A DNA stretch of 64,000 nt, taken from NCBI RefSeq assembly GCF_039596395.1, contig NZ_JBCNJT010000002.1, positions 682,001 through 746,000 of the forward strand, in the 5' to 3' direction. This DNA comes from Fluviicola sp. (GTDB lineage: Bacteria; Bacteroidota; Bacteroidia; Flavobacteriales_D; Crocinitomicaceae). The notes beneath the pieces were generated by a model. The model ran no database searches and was not told where the DNA came from. It worked only from the letters and a program-made list of their open reading frames with translations. The position numbers and the translations under genes are program-made. Below, in pieces: positions 44,233 to 53,058 of this stretch; the first letter of the stretch is position 1; every line of letters begins with the position of its first letter.

Positions 44233-45228
44233 TTATGCCAGCTTGCGGATTTCTTTGATCTTATCCTGGATCAATAGGGCAAAGACCATGAACACAAATG
44301 TTCCGAAAGTTGCCAGCAACATAATGATCAAACGCTTCGGCTTGTCTTTCTTATCTGCTACCACGGCACGTTCCACGATGAACTTGTGGTTGAACTGCGT
44401 ATTGGCATCCGATTCCGCCTGTTCATAGGAAGCCGCGAAATCAGATAATTTCATGATCTTTTCATTCCGCACATATTCCAATCCGTCGAATACCGCTCCA
44501 TACTTCAGGTTGATATCGATACGCGCTTTATAATCTGCTTTGTCTTCCGCATTTTTCGCTTCTACGTATGCCTGGAAAAGGTTCGCACGCCCTTCCAGCG
44601 GAACTACTCCCAAAGCAGCCAGTGAATCCAACTGGTCCAAAACCGCTTTTTTATCCGCTTCCAATTGTTCTTTCTTGCGTTTGTTGATCTCGAAAGCTGG
44701 AACCGTACGTTCCATCACCATTTCGTTTTTCACGGTATCGATCAGGTCCACGATCTTGTTGGCCATATCTGCAGCCAGTTGCGGATCTCTGTCCAATACA
44801 TCGATCTGGATGGAACCGTAACGCGTACGCACAAATAAAATGTGGCTGTTGTATTCCTTTACCAGTTTGTAGTGCTTATTGGCGTCATCCGGCTCGATTT
44901 CATAATGCTTCATCAAATCGAATTGCTGAACCACTTTATCGCGCACTTTGGAAGACTGAAGGATCTGGATCAATTGTTCGGCCTGCTCCTCTTCCCCGAA
45001 GTCCATGGAAGAAGCTTTTGCATTTCGCTGTTCGGAGAAAGATACCGTACTGGTTGCCGCCGGGAATACGATTGCCGTAGACCGGTATAAAGGTGTCATT
45101 AAGAAAGCAATCACGGTGGAAACCACGAGTCCCGCGGCAGTAACAATGATTAGTATTTTACGCTTAGCCCATAATGTAACGAAGAGATTCATCCGTTGTT
45201 CCTGCATTACCTTGCTGCTTTCTTCCAT
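44233..45228 (-). CDS. Wzz-like polysaccharide chain-length/co-polymerase protein
   Basis: A 331-residue protein with two membrane helices, one near residue 30-50 (ILIIVTAAGLVVSTVIAFLMTPLYRSTAIVFPA) and one near 298-320 (LIIMLLATFGTFVFMVFALLI). Between them is a periplasmic, partly coiled-coil domain (KVRDKVVQQFDLMKHYEI, then KRKKEQLEADKKAVLDQLDSL). This is the Wzz/PCP layout; there is no kinase domain. It would set the length of a surface polysaccharide with the linked ligase/polymerase. The start is taken as ATG 45228; a TTG at 45240 is also in frame. Confidence 0.82.
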   Translation of the reverse strand: MEESSKVMQEQRMNLFVTLWAKRKILIIVTAAGLVVSTVIAFLMTPLYRSTAIVFPAATSTVSFSEQRNAKASSMDFGEEEQAEQLIQILQSSKVRDKVVQQFDLMKHYEIEPDDANKHYKLVKEYNSHILFVRTRYGSIQIDVLDRDPQLAADMANKIVDLIDTVKNEMVMERTVPAFEINKRKKEQLEADKKAVLDQLDSLAALGVVPLEGRANLFQAYVEAKNAEDKADYKARIDINLKYGAVFDGLEYVRNEKIMKLSDFAASYEQAESDANTQFNHKFIVERAVVADKKDKPKRLIIMLLATFGTFVFMVFALLIQDKIKEIRKLA

Positions 45229-45411
45229 ATCCAGTTTCAATTAAGAGTTGCAAATTTATCCCAAATTAGGCAATAGCCAAATTCTAGCGCCTAATCGATG
45301 AAAAAATCGCTGTTTGTAGCATTTTTCCCTGGTAAATCCTGTCCTGAAATTTACCCAACGTGCAGATTAACGTGTTTTTTACCGGAAAATTATCACTGAC
45401 CCAAAATTGAT

Positions 45412-45420
45412 TATTTTTGC
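45412..45420 (+). promoter_or_regulatory. Candidate -7 box TATTTTTGC for the bestrophin gene
   Basis: TATTTTTGC fits TAnnTTTG and lies 15 bases before the ATG. No TTG is found at the expected -33 distance. Confidence 0.4.
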
Positions 45421-45435
45421 TCCTCAATTCAACTC

Positions 45436-46308
45436 ATGATTTCATACAACCCTAAAAGCTGGCTGGCACTCATTTTTCACTTAACAAAAAGCGATACGAT
45501 TTCCATTCTCTGGAGGGAATTGGTCTTTATTTTTGTGTTTACGATGGGCGTGGCTTTGGCGGAAGACCTTTTCTTTCCGAAAGCGATGGTGCTGGAAAAG
45601 CTGTTTTCGATCTACTCGATCCTGGGGTTCGTGATTTCCCTGTTGCTTGCTTTCCGCACCAATACGGCTTATGACCGCTGGTGGGAAGGACGTAAAAACT
45701 GGGGCCAATTGGTCAATGATTCCCGCAACCTGGCCGTGAAATTAACTTCACTGGATTTAAGTACGGAAGACAATCATTTCTTCGGGCGTCACATCGGGAA
45801 TTTTGCTTTGTGCATCAAGGAACATTTGCGGGCAGGAACCAATTACGACATACTGGACATTACTCCCGAAGAACGCACTTTCCTGGAAGGCCTGGACCAC
45901 GTTCCGTCGGGGATTGTGGAATTGATGTACTGCCGTTTGAACAAGCTGAAAAAGGCAGGCGTTGTTTCCGAAGAAGACCTGATCAGACTGGACCGCAACC
46001 TGAACGGTTTCCTGGATTGTGTAGGTGCCTGCGAGCGCATCAAAAACACGCCGATCCCCTATTCCTATTCGATGTTCTTCAAGAAATTCATCTTCAGCTA
46101 CGTCATTACGCTTCCGTTTGCTTTCGTGGTGAATTTCGGCTATTGGTCGGCCATCATTGCAACTTTCATTTTCTATGTATTCGTAAGTATCGAAGTCCTG
46201 GCAGAAGAAATCGAAGATCCGTTCGGAACCGACGACAACGACCTTCCGACCGATGAAATGGCTCAGCGCATCCAGGGAATTGTACGCACGATTTTGGATA
46301 GGGTGTAA
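45436..46308 (+). CDS. Bestrophin family ion channel
   Basis: A 290-residue membrane protein of the bestrophin/YneE (UPF0187) family. Hydrophobic helices lie at about 25-45, 55-75 and 215-255; RTNTAYDRWWEGRKNWGQLVNDSRNLA is the conserved signature, and the C-terminal EIEDPFGTDDNDLP is diagnostic. Bacterial members form pentameric channels; most studied ones conduct cations such as Na+, unlike the anion-selective animal proteins. Selectivity here is unknown. It is a single gene between transcripts of different function. Confidence 0.92.
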   Translation: MISYNPKSWLALIFHLTKSDTISILWRELVFIFVFTMGVALAEDLFFPKAMVLEKLFSIYSILGFVISLLLAFRTNTAYDRWWEGRKNWGQLVNDSRNLAVKLTSLDLSTEDNHFFGRHIGNFALCIKEHLRAGTNYDILDITPEERTFLEGLDHVPSGIVELMYCRLNKLKKAGVVSEEDLIRLDRNLNGFLDCVGACERIKNTPIPYSYSMFFKKFIFSYVITLPFAFVVNFGYWSAIIATFIFYVFVSIEVLAEEIEDPFGTDDNDLPTDEMAQRIQGIVRTILDRV

Positions 46309-46409
46309 ATCCTAAAACCAATTCTTCAATTCCAGTGAAATTTCAGAAATTTAACCGTAATTTAGCTGCAATCAACCAATTAATTAACGCTTAAATTTCG
46401 TTAGATCAC

Positions 46410-47795
46410 ATGAAAGCTGCTCTCCATCCGAAACATTTCCTGATTGGAATCCTGTTCCTGTTCACGGGTTTGGTGTATTCCCAAACTACCGCAGATACAC
46501 TAATCCTTTTGGCCAATCAAAAGCTTTACAAAGTCAATAAGAATAACGGCGGAGTCAATCCTTATCTGAATATTTCCAATTTCCCGGCGGCCGATCCGTT
46601 CAGCCTCGACTGGAGTGAGTCCCAAAGTTGTTATTATGGAATCCAGGTCCCTTTGGGAAATTCAATCTTCCGGATTTCTGAAACCGGGGTTTATACTACG
46701 CTAGGTGCTGTGAACGTTCCCGGCTACACCATTTCCGTTATGGAAGGAATTGCTTTTAATCCGCAGGACAACCAATTGTATGCTTCGGTGAGCCTCAACG
46801 GGGGTGCTTCGCAAGGCGATTATTGTTCGGAAACTTTGATCCGGATCAACACCGCTACGATGCAGGGACAAATTATCGGGGTTTTTAGTCATCCGACTAC
46901 GAATGCCATTGAATCGGAAGCTGACGCCATCGAATTCGATGAACAGGGAGTCCTGTATTATTTTGATTGTTCGGTCAACTCCGACAGCCGCGTTTTCAAG
47001 CAGGATATGGCTTTTGCCAATCCGCCGGTGCTGCTGTGCCAGGATTCCTACTACTCCATGACCGATTTAACCGTGAGAGACAATACCATCTTTATCTCCC
47101 GGGGAAGCGGAGCGTATATTATTAATTCCTGCCCGGTTACAGGAGGATCTTTGCAAACGGTACTGGTCTCTTCAGCAGGTTTCCCGTCCGGGACCCAGTT
47201 GCGCGGAATAACCTGGAAACCGGAAGACTGCACCCAAATGCCGGTTGCAAGTTTTACCGCTACGGATGCAACAACCGGTTATCCGGGCCTGACGGTTCAC
47301 TTTTCCAATTCCAGTCAAAATGCGACTTCTTTTGTTTTTGAGTTTGCACCAAATCTGACGACTTCCACCACGGATGTCACGGAAATCGTTTCAGCAACAT
47401 TTACGCAGCCCGGTATTTACCCGGTGGTGCTTACTGCAAGTAACGGTTCGTGTTCGGATACCGACACAATCTATGTTACTATCCTGGCTCCCGATCCGGG
47501 TACCGAGCCGGAACCGCAACCGGAAAATGCATCTATTGCCAATTCCTTTACTCCGAACGGAGACGGGATCAACGATGAGTTTTTCCTCCCGTTTCCGGAC
47601 GCCCTAAAAATACATGTCGACATTGTGAACCGCTGGGGGAACCGCGTGGCCGAATTAAACGCTCCTACTGAAAAATGGGACGGACGCATCAACGGCGATC
47701 CCGCATCAGAAGGAGTTTATTTCTTTACCTATCAGGTAACACTTCCAACAAATATCCAGTTGACAGGTCATCATTTTCTAACGTTGATCCGGTAA
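46410..47795 (+). CDS. Secreted T9SS type B protein with propeller-like and PKD domains
   Basis: A 461-residue protein with signal peptide (ends GLVYSQT). The N-terminal part (about 25-280) is a beta-propeller-like region (LANQKLYKVNKNNGGVN, NSIFRISETGVYTTLG). A PKD-like domain lies at about 285-355 (SFTATDATTGYPGLTVHFSNSS). The C-terminus (about 375-461, IANSFTPNGDGINDEFF, VDIVNRWGN, WDGRINGDPASEGVYFF) is a type B sorting domain. It would be exported by the type IX system and stay on the surface. No PorP gene is linked to it. Function unknown, probably adhesive. Confidence 0.82.
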   Translation: MKAALHPKHFLIGILFLFTGLVYSQTTADTLILLANQKLYKVNKNNGGVNPYLNISNFPAADPFSLDWSESQSCYYGIQVPLGNSIFRISETGVYTTLGAVNVPGYTISVMEGIAFNPQDNQLYASVSLNGGASQGDYCSETLIRINTATMQGQIIGVFSHPTTNAIESEADAIEFDEQGVLYYFDCSVNSDSRVFKQDMAFANPPVLLCQDSYYSMTDLTVRDNTIFISRGSGAYIINSCPVTGGSLQTVLVSSAGFPSGTQLRGITWKPEDCTQMPVASFTATDATTGYPGLTVHFSNSSQNATSFVFEFAPNLTTSTTDVTEIVSATFTQPGIYPVVLTASNGSCSDTDTIYVTILAPDPGTEPEPQPENASIANSFTPNGDGINDEFFLPFPDALKIHVDIVNRWGNRVAELNAPTEKWDGRINGDPASEGVYFFTYQVTLPTNIQLTGHHFLTLIR

Positions 47796-47876
47796 TTGGC
47801 CGGTTCTTTTTATCCGGGAACGCTTTTCACGCTTTCAGCGCATAAGTATCCGGAACAAATCTGAAAAAAAAAGCAT

Positions 47877-47884
47877 TATCTTTG
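47877..47884 (+). promoter_or_regulatory. -7 box TATCTTTG four bases before the lepA start
   Basis: TATCTTTG is an exact TAnnTTTG match. Only CGCC separates it from the ATG of lepA, whose start is fixed by the conserved [19 protein letters not shown]-terminus. A transcript from this promoter would begin at or near the start codon, without a Shine-Dalgarno leader. No TTG -33 element is found. Confidence 0.5.
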
Positions 47885-47888
47885 CGCC

Positions 47889-49685
47889 ATGAAGCATATC
47901 CGCAATTTTTGTATTATCGCGCACATCGATCATGGTAAGAGTACTTTAGCAGATCGTTTGTTGCAAACAACAGGGACTATTTCAGATCGTGAAATGCAGG
48001 CTCAGGCACTCGACGATATGGACCTGGAACGTGAACGCGGTATTACCATTAAATCGCACGCCATTCAAATGAATTATAAGTTTGAAGGGCAGGAATATGT
48101 TTTGAACCTGATCGACACACCCGGACACGTGGATTTCTCTTACGAGGTTTCCCGTTCCATTGCGGCGTGTGAAGGAGCTTTACTGATCGTAGATGCTTCC
48201 CAGGGAATTGAAGCACAAACTATTTCCAACCTGTACCTGGCTTTGGAGCACGATTTGGAGATTATCCCGATCCTGAATAAAATGGACCTTCCGGGTGCCA
48301 TGCCGGAAGAAGTAACGGACCAAATTGTTGATCTGATCGGTTGTGACCCAAGTGATGTTATCCCTGCTTCGGGGAAAACCGGTTTGGGTGTAGAAGATAT
48401 TTTAAGAGCTATTATCGAGCGCATTCCTGCCCCGACAGGAGACGAGAATGCACCGCTTCAGGCCATGATCTTTGACTCGGTTTTCAATTCATTCCGGGGA
48501 ATCATTGCTTACTACCGCGTGAAAAACGGGGTGATCAAAAAAGGAGATAAAGTACGTTTCCTGAATACCGGGAAGGATTACAATGCAGATGAAGTCGGCA
48601 TCCTGAAAATGGACCTGAGCCCGAAAAATGAAGTTCGTGCGGGTGATGTGGGATACATCATTTCAGGGATCAAGACTGCCAAAGAAGTAAAAGTAGGAGA
48701 TACGATTACGCTGGCATCCAATCCGACTACGGAAGCTATCAAAGGATTTGAGGACGTTAAACCGATGGTATTTGCCGGAATCTACCCGGTAGAAACAGAC
48801 GAATACGAAGAATTGCGCTATTCCATGGAGAAATTACAGTTGAACGATTCCTCGCTGGTTTTCGAACCGGAATCTTCCGCTGCACTTGGTTTCGGTTTCC
48901 GTTGCGGATTCCTGGGAATGCTGCACATGGAAATCATCCAGGAACGTTTGGAGCGCGAGTTCAATATGACCGTGATTACAACGGTACCGAACGTATCGTA
49001 CTACTGTTACACAACTAAAAATCCGGATGACCGCTTTACGGTGAATAACCCGTCCGAATTGCCGGACCCGTCTACGATTGACCGCATTGAAGAACCATAT
49101 ATTAAAGCGCAGGTAATCACGAAAAGCGAATACATCGGTCAGATCATGACGTTGTGTATTGAAAAACGCGGTGAATTGAGAAACCAGGTTTATTTGACAC
49201 AGGACCGCGTTGAATTAACGTTCGAAATGCCTTTGGCAGAAATCGTATTTGACTTCTACGACCGTTTGAAATCTGTTTCCCGCGGTTATGCCTCTTTCGA
49301 TTACCACCCGATCGGTTATAAGGAATCTGATTTGATCCGCATGGACATGTTGCTGAACGGAGAACAGCTGGATGCACTTTCTGCATTGGTTCACCGTAGC
49401 AATGCTTACGACCTTGGGAAGAAAATCTGTGTGAAGCTGAAGGAACTGATCCCAAGACAGCAATTCGAAATTCCGATCCAGGCAGCTATCGGTGCGAAAA
49501 TCATCGCACGTGAAACGATCAAGGCTTTGCGTAAGGATGTAACTGCAAAATGTTACGGTGGTGATATTTCCCGTAAGCGTAAATTATTGGAAAAACAGAA
49601 AGAAGGAAAGAAACGCATGCGCCAGGTAGGAAAAGTTGAAGTTCCGCAGGAAGCATTCATGGCGGTATTGAAATTGAATGATTAA
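47889..49685 (+). CDS. lepA: Elongation factor 4 (ribosomal back-translocase)
   Basis: A 598-residue translational GTPase that acts on stalled or mis-translocated ribosomes. GTPase motifs are intact: AHIDHGKST (G1), RGITI (G2), DTPGHVDF (G3) and NKMDLPGA (G4). The EF4-specific C-terminal domain (from about residue 490, ending [21 protein letters not shown]) is present. The start is certain from the conserved first residues. It stands alone and is followed by a GTAGGG palindrome. Confidence 0.96.
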   Translation: MKHIRNFCIIAHIDHGKSTLADRLLQTTGTISDREMQAQALDDMDLERERGITIKSHAIQMNYKFEGQEYVLNLIDTPGHVDFSYEVSRSIAACEGALLIVDASQGIEAQTISNLYLALEHDLEIIPILNKMDLPGAMPEEVTDQIVDLIGCDPSDVIPASGKTGLGVEDILRAIIERIPAPTGDENAPLQAMIFDSVFNSFRGIIAYYRVKNGVIKKGDKVRFLNTGKDYNADEVGILKMDLSPKNEVRAGDVGYIISGIKTAKEVKVGDTITLASNPTTEAIKGFEDVKPMVFAGIYPVETDEYEELRYSMEKLQLNDSSLVFEPESSAALGFGFRCGFLGMLHMEIIQERLEREFNMTVITTVPNVSYYCYTTKNPDDRFTVNNPSELPDPSTIDRIEEPYIKAQVITKSEYIGQIMTLCIEKRGELRNQVYLTQDRVELTFEMPLAEIVFDFYDRLKSVSRGYASFDYHPIGYKESDLIRMDMLLNGEQLDALSALVHRSNAYDLGKKICVKLKELIPRQQFEIPIQAAIGAKIIARETIKALRKDVTAKCYGGDISRKRKLLEKQKEGKKRMRQVGKVEVPQEAFMAVLKLND

Positions 49686-49713
49686 ATAAAACCCGACGGG
49701 TTTAAAAATAGTG

Positions 49714-49741
49714 GTAGGGGCGAAAAATTTTTCGCCCCTAC
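49714..49741. repeat. GTAGGG palindrome copy 9, AAAAATTTTT core
   Basis: A perfect 28-base palindrome GTAGGGGCGAAAAA and its complement, 28 bases after the lepA stop. It is a likely lepA terminator, although its T run lies in the stem core and not after it. Confidence 0.8.
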
Positions 49742-49984
49742 TTATATGTAATAATTCAATTCATTTCTTTAGTCCGATGAAAATCAAACATATAAGGCGT
49801 GTGTTTTATTAAAAGATAATCGTGAATAAGCCTCCAATCTGTTCGTTCCACCCCGGCGGATGGAAACAGTCGAATTTGGGAATTGTCTTTTTCGAAAAAA
49901 CACTTTTTTCAAGCGATAATATTTCCTAACTTAATCTAAGAGACTCTCATTTTATCATGGAAACTATTACTACTATATCAAATA

Positions 49985-50806
49985 ATGAAAAATCAAAAAA
50001 TTGAAGTTCAGGGTACACCCATAACTATTTATAAAAGCAATTCGGAAGATTATATCTCATTAACCGATATGCTCAAAGCAAAGGATGGTGAGTTTTTCAT
50101 TTCTGATTGGTTACGTAATAGAAATACAGTTGAGTTTTTGGGTGTTTGGGAATCGATAAATAATCCAACTTTTAATTATGGCGAATTCGCCATAATTAAA
50201 AGTCAGGCCGGTTTAAACAGCTATAAAATCAGTGTGAAAGAATGGGTTGAGAAAACAAATGCTATTGGATTAAAAGCAACTGCAGGCAGATACGGAGGAA
50301 CTTATGCTCATATAGATATAGCATTTGAATTTGGTATGTGGATCAGCGCCGAGTTTAAGGTATACTTAATTAAGGAATATAAACGTTTACAAACAGAGGA
50401 AAACAATCGTCTAAATCTGGATTGGAGTTTTCAACGAATGTTGGCAAAGGTCAATTACAAGATCCATACGGATGCTATCAAGGAAAACCTCATCCCATTG
50501 GAATTAAACAAGAATCAAACTTCCCTAATCTATGCAACTGAAGCAGATGTATTGAATATGGCGCTTTTTGGGATGACCGCCAAACAATGGCGGGATTCAA
50601 ATCCGGATGTAAAAGGAAATATCAGGGATCACGCTACCATTCAGCAATTAGTTGTCCTTTCTAATCTCGAAAGTATCAATTCCATGCTTATTGCTCAGGT
50701 TATGCCACAAAGTGAAAGATTGATTCAGCTGAACAGAATCGCTATCACGCAAATGAAATCGCTGATTGAAAATCAAAGCATAAAAACCCTTGGGAATAGC
50801 AAATAA
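49985..50806 (+). CDS. KilA-N domain protein
   Basis: A 273-residue protein with an N-terminal KilA-N domain (about 5-130: YISLTDMLKAKDGEFFISDWLRN, LGVWESINNP, AGLNSYKIS, YGGTYAHIDIAFEFGMWIS). KilA-N is a DNA-binding domain common in phages, prophages and mobile islands. The C-terminal half (FGMTAKQWRDSNPD, then ATIQQLVVLSNLESIN) is a conserved partner region found in Bacteroidota homologues, of unknown role. The gene is AT-rich against its surroundings and has no related phage genes beside it, so it looks like an isolated acquired gene. It contains a perfect 36-base palindrome in register with its codons (residues 62-73). Confidence 0.85.
   Translation: MKNQKIEVQGTPITIYKSNSEDYISLTDMLKAKDGEFFISDWLRNRNTVEFLGVWESINNPTFNYGEFAIIKSQAGLNSYKISVKEWVEKTNAIGLKATAGRYGGTYAHIDIAFEFGMWISAEFKVYLIKEYKRLQTEENNRLNLDWSFQRMLAKVNYKIHTDAIKENLIPLELNKNQTSLIYATEADVLNMALFGMTAKQWRDSNPDVKGNIRDHATIQQLVVLSNLESINSMLIAQVMPQSERLIQLNRIAITQMKSLIENQSIKTLGNSK
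50168..50203. repeat. Perfect 36-bp palindrome inside the KilA-N gene
   Basis: The arms ACTTTTAATTATGGCGAA and TTCGCCATAATTAAAAGT are exact reverse complements with no spacer. The palindrome covers exactly twelve codons in frame (residues 62-73, TFNYGEFAIIKS), so the opposite strand in the same register encodes the same peptide. It could extrude as a cruciform or serve as a symmetric protein-binding site. Confidence 0.95.
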
Positions 50807-50809
50807 TCT

Positions 50810-52411
50810 TCAAAGTTTAATCATAAACCGCAACCCCGCCTGGATGTAAGGATAAAACCCATTATTGATCCGGCCCGATAAATCGCGGGCAATTCCTCCC
50901 TGGACATAATAATTCAACCCGTTTTGCCACGCCACTGAAAAACCAAGATGCAGGTTCAGTTCGGAAAAAGAGCGGTATTTTTGGTTATAACTGGATCGAA
51001 ATTCCGGCCCGACATATCCTTTAATCCGTGTGGTGAACTGACTGTTATTCAATTTTTGCCACGGGTCCAGCATGCGGTTGGTCATCGTGGTGAAATCCAG
51101 AAAATTCACGTGATAATGTGCCGAATAATACAATCCCGGATGATGATTAAGGCCGATGTTTAAGGCAAGTTCATTCCGCCCCAATTCATAGCCCAATCCT
51201 ACAGAAACAAACGCTGTAACGGTATCGTTGTGGTAAAAGGCATGTATTCCCGCTAAAAAAGTCATAGAACCGGGAAAAGAAAGCCGTCCTCCATAATTGC
51301 CGCAACCCCAGGAATAATAACCACCGCCAGTCCTATCCGGCCAGGTATTTTTATCCGGGCAGTAAGACATTCGCTGCGGGCGGGCGATGGAAGCCATTCG
51401 AACACCTTTCATGTGAATTTCCGAAAACAGGTAATCCTCTTTCTTCTTCCCGCGCTTTTCTTTCCATTCCAATTGTTCGTTCTTGATTTCATACCCGTAA
51501 TCTTTAACTGCGTAATACGACGTTCCTTCGAGAATGTACTCCTTCGGTGCCCGGACTTTCACAACATTCGGACGAAAGAATTTGCTTTTGAACTGTGTAA
51601 CACTCATGATGAAATAATCATTCAGAATCGCTGTTTTTGTAAAAACAACCGTATCCTTTTTGAACAATTGTTCCTTGCAGCCGTTGCATGGAGGCTCTTC
51701 CAGGTAAAACAACCCGTATTGCTTATAACTATCCAGTGGAATGGTTGCGGTAAGACGCTTTTCGCGCCACCAAAGCATTCCCGTCGTTTCCAACTTAAAG
51801 TTCACGCGCTGGGCAACCGCAGTGGATTTGGAAGGGTTCTTTACATAGTAATATTTCCGTTGTGAGAATTCTTTTTCATTCAGTAATTCCAGGTAAACAA
51901 CCTGTTTTTTCTTATGTGTTCTGACCGTGACATGGCCAAAAGCCTCTATGTGTTCATCGATAAAAAAACAGCGCGGGTCTTTCGGTACGATTACCAGCGT
52001 GTCCTTGTTTTGATTTTGATCCCAATCATCCGAAGAGCGGTAATGGAAAACCACATCTACACGACGGCTCAGGCTGTCTACAATCCGTGGTATTTCTCCT
52101 TTCGATTGAATATCCGTGGGAATTTTGCTTTCCATGAACCGTTCGCTGAATTTTAAAACGGCTTTTGCCCTTCTTTCAGACAATTTCTGATTGGAATCAA
52201 TCTTCCCGGTACTATCCGAATAACCGATAAAGGCAATGTGCTCCAGATCCGTATAATCCAGGTCTGCAAACGTTTTTTGAAGGACTTTTTGGGACCAGTC
52301 AGATAGTTTGTGGCTTCCCACTTTAAAATAAACGGAAGCCGTATCCTGCGAATAGGTAGCGGTGATGCTGAAAATAACAGCCAGTATTGTCAAGGTAAAA
52401 TAACGGAACAT
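50810..52411 (-). CDS. OmpA family outer-membrane protein with N-terminal OmpA domain
   Basis: A 533-residue protein from ATG 52411 with signal peptide (MFRYFTLTILAVIFSITATYSQ). The peptidoglycan-binding OmpA-like domain comes first (about 30-130: HIAFIGYSDSTGKIDSNQKLSERRAKAVLKF, then RRVDVVFHY), unlike the usual C-terminal place. The C-terminal half (about 340-533) is beta-rich, with aromatic-ended strands and a final F at -4 (LRFMIKL) consistent with an outer-membrane barrel. The function is probably to fix the envelope to the cell wall; any additional role is unknown. It converges with the KilA-N gene, three bases apart. Confidence 0.7.
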   Translation of the reverse strand: MFRYFTLTILAVIFSITATYSQDTASVYFKVGSHKLSDWSQKVLQKTFADLDYTDLEHIAFIGYSDSTGKIDSNQKLSERRAKAVLKFSERFMESKIPTDIQSKGEIPRIVDSLSRRVDVVFHYRSSDDWDQNQNKDTLVIVPKDPRCFFIDEHIEAFGHVTVRTHKKKQVVYLELLNEKEFSQRKYYYVKNPSKSTAVAQRVNFKLETTGMLWWREKRLTATIPLDSYKQYGLFYLEEPPCNGCKEQLFKKDTVVFTKTAILNDYFIMSVTQFKSKFFRPNVVKVRAPKEYILEGTSYYAVKDYGYEIKNEQLEWKEKRGKKKEDYLFSEIHMKGVRMASIARPQRMSYCPDKNTWPDRTGGGYYSWGCGNYGGRLSFPGSMTFLAGIHAFYHNDTVTAFVSVGLGYELGRNELALNIGLNHHPGLYYSAHYHVNFLDFTTMTNRMLDPWQKLNNSQFTTRIKGYVGPEFRSSYNQKYRSFSELNLHLGFSVAWQNGLNYYVQGGIARDLSGRINNGFYPYIQAGLRFMIKL

Positions 52412-52453
52412 GCAGATCTTTTTACCCAATGTGCGGGAATTGAAAAGGTAAAC

Positions 52454-52627
52454 TCAGCTGCAGCCTTTCCAGGCAAACAAAGCAACCGCGATCCAAACCA
52501 GTCCTTTGATCAGGAAGAATAAGAACCCGGCTAATCCGGCGCGTTTCAGCCATTTCTTCCGCTTCAGGGCCTTGTCCTCTTCCGTTTGTTTTCCGGGAGC
52601 AGGCGTTGTTAGTTGTTCTTCTTCCAT
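52454..52627 (-). CDS. Small single-helix membrane protein of unknown function
   Basis: A 57-residue protein when read from the ATG at 52627; a longer in-frame start at 52678 would run through the terminator hairpin of the upstream gene and is unlikely. A charged N-terminal half (KQTEEDKALKRKKWLKRAG) is followed by one hydrophobic helix (LAGFLFFLIKGLVWIAVALFAW) and a C-terminal KGCS. I do not recognise the family. It lies between the OmpA-like gene and the acidic-tail gene on the same strand. Confidence 0.55.
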   Translation of the reverse strand: MEEEQLTTPAPGKQTEEDKALKRKKWLKRAGLAGFLFFLIKGLVWIAVALFAWKGCS

Positions 52628-52633
52628 CGCATT

Positions 52634-52667
52634 AAAAAACCCCGATCCCGTAGTTACGGAACCGGGG
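52634..52667 (-). terminator. Terminator of the acidic-tail protein operon
   Basis: On the minus strand, CCCCGGTTCCG and CGGGATCGGGG arms with a TAACTA-type loop are followed by TTTTTT. It ends seven bases before the start codon of the small membrane protein gene. Confidence 0.85.
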
Positions 52668-52691
52668 CATGAATTCATATTTTAATAGACC

Positions 52692-53051
52692 TTAGTCTTC
52701 GTCTTCATCATCGTCTTCATCAGCCGGAGCATCATCGTAAGAATCATCATCGTCGTCATCGTCAGAAACATCGTCATCATCTCCTTTTGCATCTGCTGAA
52801 TCGAAATCATCTTCGAACTCATCATCATCGTCATCATCTACAGAAGGAGATTTTAAAGTCACCTTCGGAAGTTTCACCAGGTAAATGATCTCTTCAGTTT
52901 CCCACAACAATGAATCGAACACTTCACCGGTGATCGGATTGGTCATTTTTGTAGTGTTTCCGGAAAATCCTTCCGGGAATGCGATTAATAATTGTTTCTT
53001 CTGATCGATACTCAGCTTATCATAGCTAATGATTGACTTTTTTTTCGACAT
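52692..53051 (-). CDS. Small protein with a long acidic Asp-rich tail
   Basis: A 119-residue protein. The first 70 residues form a small conserved-looking domain (YDKLSIDQKKQLLIAFPEGF, then MTNPITGEVFDSLLWETEEIIYLVKL). The last 50 are almost only Asp, Glu, Ser and Ala, with runs of six to seven Asp. Such acidic tails often mimic nucleic acid or bind basic proteins, but no function can be assigned. It is translated with the gene upstream (seven-base gap) and followed by a strong terminator. Confidence 0.7.
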   Translation of the reverse strand: MSKKKSIISYDKLSIDQKKQLLIAFPEGFSGNTTKMTNPITGEVFDSLLWETEEIIYLVKLPKVTLKSPSVDDDDDDEFEDDFDSADAKGDDDDVSDDDDDDDSYDDAPADEDDDEDED

Positions 53052-53058
53052 GCTGTTA

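Noticed and set aside
35739-50806. A prophage or integrated island joining the AT-rich Fic and KilA-N genes
   Set aside because: Between them lie ordinary housekeeping genes in normal composition; no integrase, phage structural genes or flanking repeats are seen. They look like separate acquisitions.
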